Made by a program: the position numbers and the translations under genes. From NCBI GenBank assembly GCA_002690445.1, contig NZER01000384.1, positions 1-11,086 of the forward strand: a DNA stretch of 11,086 nt, given 5' to 3'. The first letter of the stretch is position 1, and each line of letters starts with the position of its first letter. This document shows, piece by piece, positions 1 to 6,315 of this stretch. The stretch comes from Candidatus Pacearchaeota archaeon (GTDB lineage: Archaea; Nanoarchaeota; Nanoarchaeia; Pacearchaeales; GW2011-AR1). The notes below the pieces were generated by a model. The model ran no database searches, had not been told where the DNA came from, and saw nothing but the letters and a program-made list of their open reading frames with translations.

Positions 1-2227
1 CCACTTCGTTATCCGCCCACGGGTTTGCGGTGTTGATATGATCGGCGGTAATGGTCCCCGCTACATTCAGGCGCATTAGGTTCGAGTCGTTTGTAGCGGC
101 AATAACATGATTCGAGTTCGCTACATCGCCAGCCAAAATATCCGCCGCTTGAGCTACGCTACTGGTCGCCGTATCAACATACGCCTCGGTCGCAATGTTC
201 GACCCATTCATCAGAAGTTTCCCGCCTCCGACTGAAAGCTCGTCGCCGGGGAAAAAGAGTGAATTGCTCTCCCCCAGGTACAGGTCGCCACCTACATACG
301 CATTTTGGGCTACGTGCAAATTCCCGTTGGTGAGCTCATGCAGCGTAAGGTTGTCAACGCTCTGGTTCACCGCGGCCCCGGCCTCGAGTTGAAGGATCAG
401 GTCATCATTCGTGGCATAGGACGTGAATACGCCGCTCCAGGCGCCGAGATAGTTCGTTGTCAGAATTTGCTGTTCACTGCCCACGTTGACCAGGATACGC
501 CCAGCCTGCGTACCCTTGGTGAAAAATAAGCGATAACTCTTACCGCGCACGAATGCTACGTCTTGGGTCGCGTACCCCGTCCCGGCCCCGGCGAAGGCGT
601 CGAGGATCCCATTGGTAACGTAGCAGTTGCCCCCCAGGGTCCAGTCGCCGGCCGCGTCATTGGTGAAGGTCCCGTTCAGGGCGATATCGACATTGGTCGA
701 AGAGAGCAGGGCCACGGTGAGCTCGTCGTGTTGATCGTCGGCAGACGCATAACCCGCGTCAGCGTGATCTCCCCAGCCGTATGCGGTAGAGCCCTGTTTG
801 GACTCATTCGTCAGTGTCGCAACGGCCAAACCCGACACCTGGGTAACTACGATCGTGTTGTAGAATCCGCTTACGTCTCCGGAGAAGGCCGTGTTGGTGG
901 CTATCTTGGAACCCGACAAGGAGGACAATAAGACTTCTTGTGCGGAATTACTTACGATCAGCATGGCATTTGTCGTAGTCGCAGCCGAAGCCTCATTGCT
1001 GACGGCGGTAGTAACAGTGTCTTGCTGGTTTTGCTGGACCACCGAAAACGCTTTAAGGGCAATCAGCGAATCAAGTTCGGCTATAATGTTCCTCGAATTA
1101 ACGGTCAAGATGTCGTCTGTGGAAGTATCTTCAAGGAGCACATTATCAAGCGATAATGTACCGCCACCGCCTGACGCATGGTCAGTCGCCCTAAACGTGA
1201 GTGCGCTGGCCGCGGTATTCGCGATTCTCACTCCGGCAGTATACACCCCGACGGCCGCGGTTTGGTCTTCCCACTCCGGATTCAGGGCGTCTCCATTGAT
1301 ATGAACCGCCAATCCGGCCGATGACACCGCAGTGATTTCAAAGGACAACAAGAATACTCGGCCGAAGGGTAGCTGTCCCACCAGATTGGTGACTAAATCC
1401 CCTGTCTCCCCCTCTGACGTGCCTGTAAAGTCAGCGTCCACCCCGTCATCGTAAGCCCATAGCGCATCGCTAAAGTTCCACTGCGCTACCGATGCAAAAT
1501 TTCCCTTGCCGCCAAGTATATCAGTATAACTTGGAGTAAGTACGACATATACTCCTTCACTGAACGTATTGGTGTCCGTGAAACTACTTGAAGAACCCAC
1601 CCTGGCAAATGTTCCGGAAATGGAGACATAGGCATCGATCTCGACATCTTGCGATAAATTAGACACGACCAGCCCGTCCAGTTCCGCTTCCTGTGCGTTG
1701 TTACTCGTCGTCAAGTCAACGACGCTGACGCGGTTTGACTCTACCTGTTCCCCAACATTGTTGGTAAACCAGATGGTATTATGGACCACCAGCGCGGCGG
1801 TGATGTTCGTGTCGGCCGCGGGGTCATACTGCTCGATCAGTTTTCCCGTGCCCCAAGTCTTCTTGCTGCCATCCGTCTTCAGCCCAAAGACACTGAAGTA
1901 CCAGTCCCGCTCTTCTGCGAAGAAGTTGGTCGTGCTGACGAACCGAAACTCGTTACTGGCCGTGTTTACGCCTGGGAGTCGGACCATCCCATTCGTATCG
2001 TCCCGGGACCGGGAGTAATCGAACTCCATGGTCCAGTCGGCGCCTGATACGGATGCCCCCGCGTCCCATATGAACACGCGCAACCATGTGCTATTGCCGC
2101 TCCAGACCTTATCTATAACGAGGTCTGACTGGGGAGTCTGTGAGTCCAAGTTGAGAGTGTAAAACTGCCCAAACGCGGGAAGCGCCAGGAGGGGCAGTAT
2201 CCAAAGGGCTCGTAGCATCCGGCTCAC
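1..2227 (-). CDS. Modular fibre/adhesin-like protein with signal peptide (3' end beyond window)
   Basis: An uninterrupted frame of 742 codons runs from GTG at 2227 off the left edge. AAGGAG lies 6 bases upstream and an in-frame TGA two codons upstream, so GTG is the earliest start; ATG at 2218 is too far from the site. Residues 1-20 look like a Sec signal peptide ending PAFG before Gln21. Residues about 22-132 form a beta-rich domain that could be an Ig/BppU-like baseplate domain (weak). Two jelly-roll, carbohydrate-binding-like modules follow at about 248-366 and 516-631, ending in the similar strings LSLDNVLLED and QSVDNLTLHE. Residues 479-495 (GSTAYGWGDHADAGYAS) match a motif I recall from many phage fibre proteins. 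Residues 632-685 (GGDLYLG, then LLMNG and ATEAYVD) resemble fibre stem sequence. Receptor or glycan binding is inferred. It is the last gene visible and follows another signal-peptide gene. The true C-terminus is unknown. Confidence 0.85.
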   Translation of the reverse strand, partial: MSRMLRALWILPLLALPAFGQFYTLNLDSQTPQSDLVIDKVWSGNSTWLRVFIWDAGASVSGADWTMEFDYSRSRDDTNGMVRLPGVNTASNEFRFVSTTNFFAEERDWYFSVFGLKTDGSKKTWGTGKLIEQYDPAADTNITAALVVHNTIWFTNNVGEQVESNRVSVVDLTTSNNAQEAELDGLVVSNLSQDVEIDAYVSISGTFARVGSSSSFTDTNTFSEGVYVVLTPSYTDILGGKGNFASVAQWNFSDALWAYDDGVDADFTGTSEGETGDLVTNLVGQLPFGRVFLLSFEITAVSSAGLAVHINGDALNPEWEDQTAAVGVYTAGVRIANTAASALTFRATDHASGGGGTLSLDNVLLEDTSTDDILTVNSRNIIAELDSLIALKAFSVVQQNQQDTVTTAVSNEASAATTTNAMLIVSNSAQEVLLSSLSGSKIATNTAFSGDVSGFYNTIVVTQVSGLAVATLTNESKQGSTAYGWGDHADAGYASADDQHDELTVALLSSTNVDIALNGTFTNDAAGDWTLGGNCYVTNGILDAFAGAGTGYATQDVAFVRGKSYRLFFTKGTQAGRILVNVGSEQQILTTNYLGAWSGVFTSYATNDDLILQLEAGAAVNQSVDNLTLHELTNGNLHVAQNAYVGGDLYLGESNSLFFPGDELSVGGGKLLMNGSNIATEAYVDTATSSVAQAADILAGDVANSNHVIAATNDSNLMRLNVAGTITADHINTANPWADNEV
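2168..2227 (-). other. Predicted signal peptide of the fibre-like protein
   Basis: The first 20 residues contain two arginines before a hydrophobic core (ALWILPLLALPAF), then a small residue at -3 (Ala18) and -1 (Gly20), with Gln21 at +1. This is the normal Sec/signal peptidase I layout. A membrane anchor is possible but the stretch is short, and the polar beta-rich sequence starts at once afterwards. Phage virion proteins normally lack such a segment. Confidence 0.65.
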
Positions 2228-2233
2228 GTCTCA

Positions 2234-2239
2234 CTCCTT
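2234..2239 (-). promoter_or_regulatory. Ribosome binding site fixing the GTG start at 2227
   Basis: On the minus strand AAGGAG is followed by six bases and then GTG. The spacing is ideal for GTG and too long (15 bases) for the in-frame ATG at 2218, so the longer product is preferred. The choice adds three residues to the n-region of the signal peptide. Confidence 0.7.
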
Positions 2240-2247
2240 CTTGCGAT

Positions 2248-2279
2248 AGCGCCCGGGCGGTTGAGAACGCCCGGGCGCT
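2248..2279. repeat. Perfect 12-bp hairpin between two signal-peptide genes
   Basis: The arms 2248-2259 and 2268-2279 are perfectly complementary (AGCGCCCGGGCG against CGCCCGGGCGCT), with an 8-base loop at 2260-2267. Eleven of the 12 pairs are G:C. The hairpin sits in the largest intergenic gap (2228-2321), 8 bases upstream of the AAGGAG site of the fibre-like gene. Neither strand has a T-run after the stem, so it is not a standard intrinsic terminator. It could block 3' exonucleases, act as an RNase processing site, or separate expression of the two genes. Confidence 0.8.
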
Positions 2280-2321
2280 TGGTCCTGCTGTGGGGCGCAA
2301 CAGGTGTGGAGGGGGAAGTGT

Positions 2322-3077
2322 TTAGTGCCGGACGTTTGCCCCGATACCGCCAGTGGTGGCGGTAGTTGCCCGGGCTGCGCGAACGAAACCGACTTTCCCT
2401 TGCTTGATCCGAATGCCGGTGCCAAGCTGGAGATTTTCCAGATTGACCACATCGTTGGTCAAGTAGGTCACGTCACTCGCGGCCCTGTAAATCGGTGAAA
2501 CGATGGTCTGCTGATAAACAGAAGACCCATTGTCATACACGTTTAGGGTCACGTCACCGGTTCCGGTCAGGTCTCCGTATATCGACGTAATCTTCTCGCC
2601 GCCGGTTACGTTATCGCCAATAAGTTCGGCTGTGACAACGTCGTATCGCTTGACCGCTGACGTGTCCCACTTGGCCGTGTCCGTCCAGGTATTCGGCGTC
2701 AGGGCCACCAACGAGACGGCAACCAAGTTGTTTGACGGAAGATCCGCAGCCAACCCAGCCCACAACTTCGTGCGGAAGTTGCGTGTCCCCGACACGTTCG
2801 TGGTAGTGTTCAGCAATGCCAGCAGTGACGCCAGATTCGTACTGGTGTCTCCCATGACATAGGCAGTGGCGACGGCGTCGTCATAAAGCGTGATCGTCGT
2901 CGCCGTAATGGCATTCGACCCTACACCGCTTCCGACGTACTTAATCTTGAAGGCCGCAGCCCCGTCCGCGGCCGTCCACACACTGCCGTCAACCTGCGCG
3001 ATGGCAAGGTTGCCAAATGTGAACAGGCTCCCGAAGAGGATAGCCACTCCGATCTTCATTCTCGATAGATACTTCAT
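2322..3077 (-). CDS. Beta-rich protein of unknown function with signal peptide
   Basis: This 251-residue protein starts at ATG 3077, with AAGGA 9 bases upstream, and stops at TAA 2322-2324. Residues 1-27 look like a Sec signal peptide: Lys2, Arg6 and Lys8, a hydrophobic core IGVAILFGSLFTFGNL, then AIA before Gln28, satisfying the -3/-1 rule. The mature part is rich in Thr, Val, Ala, Asn and Gly with alternating polar and hydrophobic residues, suggesting beta sheet, and has few cysteines. I do not recognise a family. It lies two genes after the major capsid protein and directly before the fibre-like gene, so a virion surface, decoration or host-envelope role is possible. Export would be odd for a protein assembled into a head in the cytoplasm. 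Gene call firm; function unknown. Confidence 0.88.
   Translation of the reverse strand: MKYLSRMKIGVAILFGSLFTFGNLAIAQVDGSVWTAADGAAAFKIKYVGSGVGSNAITATTITLYDDAVATAYVMGDTSTNLASLLALLNTTTNVSGTRNFRTKLWAGLAADLPSNNLVAVSLVALTPNTWTDTAKWDTSAVKRYDVVTAELIGDNVTGGEKITSIYGDLTGTGDVTLNVYDNGSSVYQQTIVSPIYRAASDVTYLTNDVVNLENLQLGTGIRIKQGKVGFVRAARATTATTGGIGANVRH
2997..3077 (-). other. Predicted signal peptide of the 251-residue protein
   Basis: The 27-residue segment has a positive n-region (MKYLSRMK), a hydrophobic core of about 16 residues, and Ala25-Ile26-Ala27 before Gln28. This is a textbook signal peptidase I site. There is no lipobox cysteine, so a lipoprotein is not indicated. Confidence 0.75.
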
Positions 3078-3109
3078 AACTCGTTTTCCTTGTCTCTCGT
3101 TTGACTCTG

Positions 3110-3631
3110 TTACTTTCCTTGTGCCTTTGCGAGATCGGCCTTGAGCTCAGCGATTTCCGCGTCCTTCGCGGCGTTCTCACGATTCTTTTCCGTGAGCTCT
3201 TCGCTCGTCTCATCGATCCGTTGCTGCGCCTCGATCAGGAGTTGATCCTGTGTCGGCTCGCTGGACCACTGGGCCGGCGGTTGCCCTTCCTCAAGGCCAT
3301 CCTTCTTGGGGTCCTTGAGGTCGGACAGATCCACCATCTCGATTTTTGCGGAGGCCCTGCGAAGCCCGTCAAGCTGCTCGTCGTAGTATTCGCAATCTTC
3401 GGGCAGGACAAACTGTCCACCCTGGTTGACGTGCAGCACTTTCGTTACCGGACCATAGCTCTGTCCACCGTCGTCGGTGTATCCGGCTCGCTGATATACA
3501 GTGAGCATGGATGGGTGAGACTCCTGCATACACTGGAACACCCTTCGCGGCCTCTTCTCGGGCTTCTTGCTCGGGGCCTGTGCGTCGGCGGTCTCTTCCT
3601 GCTGTGGTTCGGTTTGCTTCGCTTTTGCCAC
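3110..3631 (-). CDS. Hypothetical phage structural-region protein with C-terminal coiled coil
   Basis: The product has 173 residues. The start is GTG at 3631, with GGAGGA 7 bases upstream; the next in-frame Met is residue 35. Residues 1-31 are charged, rich in Gln, Glu, Lys and Pro, and probably disordered. Residues about 32-100 look folded, with FQCMQESHPSMLTVY and VTKVLHVNQGGQFVLPEDCE. Residues about 128-172 are a long Glu/Lys/Ala-rich helix with coiled-coil character. It follows the major capsid gene by 42 bases. Position suggests a capsid decoration, head-fibre base or assembly cofactor, but I recognise no family. An oligomer held by the C-terminal helix is inferred. Confidence 0.85.
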   Translation of the reverse strand: MAKAKQTEPQQEETADAQAPSKKPEKRPRRVFQCMQESHPSMLTVYQRAGYTDDGGQSYGPVTKVLHVNQGGQFVLPEDCEYYDEQLDGLRRASAKIEMVDLSDLKDPKKDGLEEGQPPAQWSSEPTQDQLLIEAQQRIDETSEELTEKNRENAAKDAEIAELKADLAKAQGK

Positions 3632-3638
3632 TTTCGAT

Positions 3639-3644
3639 TCCTCC
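3639..3644 (-). promoter_or_regulatory. Strong ribosome binding site for the GTG start at 3631
   Basis: GGAGGA on the minus strand is 7 bases from GTG. It is one of the best Shine-Dalgarno matches in the window and supports a GTG start where no nearby ATG exists. Confidence 0.7.
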
Positions 3645-3673
3645 GTGATTACTGAATGGTTCCGATCTTAGAC

Positions 3674-4867
3674 CTAAATGTCCTCGATCAGTGCGAACAG
3701 TTCCTCGTTCTGTAACTGCATACCGAAGGTGGATGTAATGGCGTCCACGATCCGGTGAGTCGTCGAGAGACTGACAACCTTCTGGATCAACTGCATCCCA
3801 AGGCCGCGCAACATGGTCTCGCGGACATGGTTCTCGTCGATCACGACCAGTTTGTCGGCAAGGCCGTACTCCTGGGCGAGGGTGTCATCGTAAACGAGAT
3901 CAAGATTGCCGTAAGGCGTGATGACCGTCTTGATGTCGTAGCCCCACTGCTTCTCGCGGGGGCTGACCTGGATTGCACCTACCGGCCAAGCGGAGGCCGC
4001 GTTGATCGCGTTCTGGCCGGCCATGGCGAGCTTGTTGGCCGCACTGGCTCCAGGCCGCTTGGTGACGCGAAGGATCTCCCCGATGGTTGTCGGGGTGAGC
4101 CCTGTCGGGACACCGGAAAGACTCATCTTGTTGGTCACGATCTTCTGGAAGATCCCGCCCATCGCGTGCCGGCGTTCGCCGTTGTCGGCGGTGGCGGTTT
4201 CGCGAGTGGTCTGCGACAGATACATGAGGCGGTTCATGCCTTCCATGTACTCGATCATCGCGTTCTTGTTGTCGATCGCACGCTGTCCGCGCGGGTCATA
4301 TTCCTCTTCCTGGTCCGCGATATCAGAGATGTCCGCTCCGCGACGGTCGATCTGCATGATGTAATCGAAGTCCTGGGTCGGGACCTGCCGGAATGCTTCG
4401 GGTATCTCTTCGCCTTCCGCGTGAGCCTCGGTTAAGAGGTTACACACGTCATCAACGGCCGTGGCCGTCTGAAGAGTGCCGTCCGCGCTGGTGTAGCTGT
4501 AAACCGCAAAAGCCGCTGCCGCTGCTACGGCCGCGTCAAAGTTCGCGAGGTACAACTCCTTGGTGCGGGTGTTGTAAACGAGGAAATCACGATGCACGTT
4601 CGTGTATCCGGTTGCTGACGTGATCTGAGATGCGCCGGCCGCGTCGATCGCCGTTAAGGTGATGGTGACGGGGGCTTTCTTCAGATTGCGCCACTCGAAT
4701 TTCATCCTGCGCTTGTTGACCTTCGGGCCAAGTCTGCGGAGGATCCGCTCAAAGTTCGGATTCCTGGTCGGATCAAGCTCGACGAGCCGCGCTTCCATCT
4801 CGATAACGCGGTTAAACTCGAGGGTGTTCTCTATCCGAAAGAATCCTTCTGATGGATTAAGAGCCAC
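3674..4867 (-). CDS. Major capsid protein, probably SU10-like
   Basis: This 397-residue protein would form the phage head shell. It directly follows the probable scaffold gene, as is usual for tailed phages. Features I recall from the SU10-type major capsid family (DUF5309-like) are the FEWRNLKK segment at residues 57-64, the acidic-basic helix around 186-215, and RRHAMGGIFQKIVTN at 232-246. An Ala-rich stretch near 111-121 may be a surface insertion. The start must be GTG at 4867: an in-frame TAA lies nine codons upstream with no other usual start between. The upstream site is weak (AGGTAG), which is unusual for a gene expected to be very highly expressed. A capsid role is well supported by content plus context; the exact family is less sure. 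Confidence 0.85.
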   Translation of the reverse strand: MALNPSEGFFRIENTLEFNRVIEMEARLVELDPTRNPNFERILRRLGPKVNKRRMKFEWRNLKKAPVTITLTAIDAAGASQITSATGYTNVHRDFLVYNTRTKELYLANFDAAVAAAAAFAVYSYTSADGTLQTATAVDDVCNLLTEAHAEGEEIPEAFRQVPTQDFDYIMQIDRRGADISDIADQEEEYDPRGQRAIDNKNAMIEYMEGMNRLMYLSQTTRETATADNGERRHAMGGIFQKIVTNKMSLSGVPTGLTPTTIGEILRVTKRPGASAANKLAMAGQNAINAASAWPVGAIQVSPREKQWGYDIKTVITPYGNLDLVYDDTLAQEYGLADKLVVIDENHVRETMLRGLGMQLIQKVVSLSTTHRIVDAITSTFGMQLQNEELFALIEDI

Positions 4868-4904
4868 GATACTACCTACTTCCGTTTGGTGTTACGCTGA
4901 TATG

Positions 4905-5918
4905 TCAGCCGGAACCAAAGTGCGAACGGGGAGCATTGACGATCTCGTCCTGGGCCGCTTTTTCAGCGTCCTGTGCTCCGTCTCCGCTCGGCGCGTCGCC
5001 TCCGGCTGCGGGTTGCTCCGATGTAAGCGAGATATCGTTTGCGGCTTTGCTCTTGCGGCCGTTTGAGCCGTTGTCCAGGTACGGCAGAAGCGCGTTCGCT
5101 GTCTGAGCGTACATGAGACTAAGAGCAAACTCGTAGTTCTCCGTCGAAGACTGGGCGAAGGATCGGAATGCTTCGGGCGTACTGGGATCGGCCATCTTCT
5201 GGTCGATCCATCGCTCTAGCTGCTCATATTCGGGCAGCACTTCCGTACCGTCGGGCCGTTTCGACGCGACGAGTCTGTCGCGCACGAATTTCGCATCCAG
5301 GTCACTTATCTGGACATCTTCGCTTCGCATGTTCGGCACCGGTTTGGCAACCGCGAGCTTGAGCGCCTTCTCGGTGATAGCGGTAATTACGGCGTCGGGA
5401 TCATCGAGGAACTTGTCCTTGTCAGCCTTGGACAGGCTTTCGGAGACTTCAGCGGAGATCGTCTTCATAACGTCCGCTACATAGTCGTTGTTCGCGATGA
5501 ACCCGATTTCGCCTTCGCTATTCGGGGCGATCGATATGCCCACCTTCTCGAGCGCAGAACTGATCTGCGTCTTGAATTGGGCAAGGCTCTTGGCTTCCCT
5601 TGAGGATTCCGCGTATTTCGTTTGATAGAACTCCACGGCATTCTCTCCGGTTCCCTTCAGTCCGAGCCTCTCAGCCGCGACCTGTTCGATCGTCGGCTTC
5701 GCAGCTTGGGCATTGGGGTCAGCGGCCCCTGCCGCTTTGCCTTCTTTTCCTTCAGCGCCACTCGCCGGTTGCCCGGGCGCCGGGGCCGCGTCAGGAGACG
5801 GGTTGCCGGCGGTGGGGGCGGGTGTGGCTTGCGGTGCAGCATTGCCGGCATTTTCACCGGCCATGTGCTCCAGTAAATCGGTTGCCCCTTCTGCGGGGGC
5901 TGCTGCTTCAGTGCTCAT
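4905..5918 (-). CDS. Probable capsid scaffolding/assembly protein
   Basis: This 337-residue protein ends 37 bases before the major capsid gene, the usual place for a scaffold. Residues 1-75 are low-complexity Ala/Pro/Gly, probably disordered. Residues about 76-290 are charged and helical, with the segment VAAERLGLKGTGENAVEFYQ near the start. The tail is again Ala/Gly/Asp-rich and ends in a small basic-polar segment (NAPRSHFGSG). This architecture, with no enzyme motif, fits a scaffold that guides procapsid assembly and is then lost. The start ATG 5918 overlaps the previous stop by ATGA and has only an A-rich, weak upstream site, so translation is probably coupled. No Ser/His protease motif was recognised that would make it a protease-scaffold fusion. 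Confidence 0.7.
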   Translation of the reverse strand: MSTEAAAPAEGATDLLEHMAGENAGNAAPQATPAPTAGNPSPDAAPAPGQPASGAEGKEGKAAGAADPNAQAAKPTIEQVAAERLGLKGTGENAVEFYQTKYAESSREAKSLAQFKTQISSALEKVGISIAPNSEGEIGFIANNDYVADVMKTISAEVSESLSKADKDKFLDDPDAVITAITEKALKLAVAKPVPNMRSEDVQISDLDAKFVRDRLVASKRPDGTEVLPEYEQLERWIDQKMADPSTPEAFRSFAQSSTENYEFALSLMYAQTANALLPYLDNGSNGRKSKAANDISLTSEQPAAGGDAPSGDGAQDAEKAAQDEIVNAPRSHFGSG

Positions 5919-5924
5919 TTTTTC
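5915..5924 (-). promoter_or_regulatory. A-run with ATGA stop/start overlap
   Basis: On the minus strand the sequence is G AAA AAA TGA in the frame of the coiled-coil gene, while ATG of the scaffold gene begins at the last A. Termination-reinitiation is the likely mechanism. A one-base backward slip on the A-run would read through into the scaffold frame and fuse the two proteins. Confidence 0.55.
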
Positions 5925-6313
5925 TTTGCTTTGTTCAGCTTTTCAATGCGGGCGCCCAGTGCTGTACGGCGATCCCGTAATTGTTGGATCTCTCCACTAA
6001 CATCAAAAAGCATCTGTGTCAACCTCTCATTTTCCATGAGTTGACCGTGAATAATGCTTTGTTTTGGGACATCTGTAGGTGCGATCAGGGTTCTTTCCGA
6101 CTGAATCAAGTTCCTGCGCGCTGGAATAAGCTCGTCAGTGACGAAGTCCCATTCCGGAGAATTGAGCCCGTTCTCGATCTTTTCGAGCGCCTCGATCATC
6201 TCGGCCACGCCGGCAAGCTCGTCGTGGAGCTGGCTTATATTGTGGCCGCGTAGTTCCCTTCCGGCCTGGATCCGCGCGTTGTACCGCTTTGCATCTGCAA
6301 TCCGGATGCCCAT
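5915..6313 (-). CDS. Small coiled-coil protein between portal and scaffold
   Basis: The product has 132 residues, starting at ATG 6313 two bases after the portal stop with no clear Shine-Dalgarno site, so it is probably translated by re-initiation. It is almost entirely helical. Two heptad-like segments are seen at about residues 27-50 (LHDELAGVAEMIEALEKIEN) and 92-128 (ENERLTQMLFDV, then IQQLRDRRTALGARIEKL), joined by a Pro-containing linker. The C-terminus is basic (NKAKKK). I do not recognise a family. A portal- or scaffold-associated assembly factor is inferred from position only. Its last codons form an A-run at the overlap with the scaffold gene. Confidence 0.85.
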   Translation of the reverse strand: MGIRIADAKRYNARIQAGRELRGHNISQLHDELAGVAEMIEALEKIENGLNSPEWDFVTDELIPARRNLIQSERTLIAPTDVPKQSIIHGQLMENERLTQMLFDVSGEIQQLRDRRTALGARIEKLNKAKKK

Positions 6314-6315
6314 GA

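Noticed and set aside
563..1304. Several short plus-strand frames in the left 2.2 kb
   Set aside because: They are antisense to the continuous 742-codon minus-strand frame, which has a signal peptide and fibre-like modules.
2248..2279. Hairpin as a rho-independent terminator
   Set aside because: No run of T follows the stem on either strand; only the structure itself is reported.
1..3077. Diversity-generating retroelement acting on the fibre gene
   Set aside because: No reverse transcriptase frame and no template/variable repeat pair seen; the missing 3' end of the gene prevents a full test.
3755..4435. Plus-strand open frame of 226 codons
   Set aside because: Antisense to the major capsid gene, Arg/Asp/Val-rich shadow sequence without a plausible start site.
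4868..4904. Promoter in front of the major capsid gene
   Set aside because: The 37-base gap has no recognisable -35/-10 pair on the minus strand; read-through transcription is simpler.
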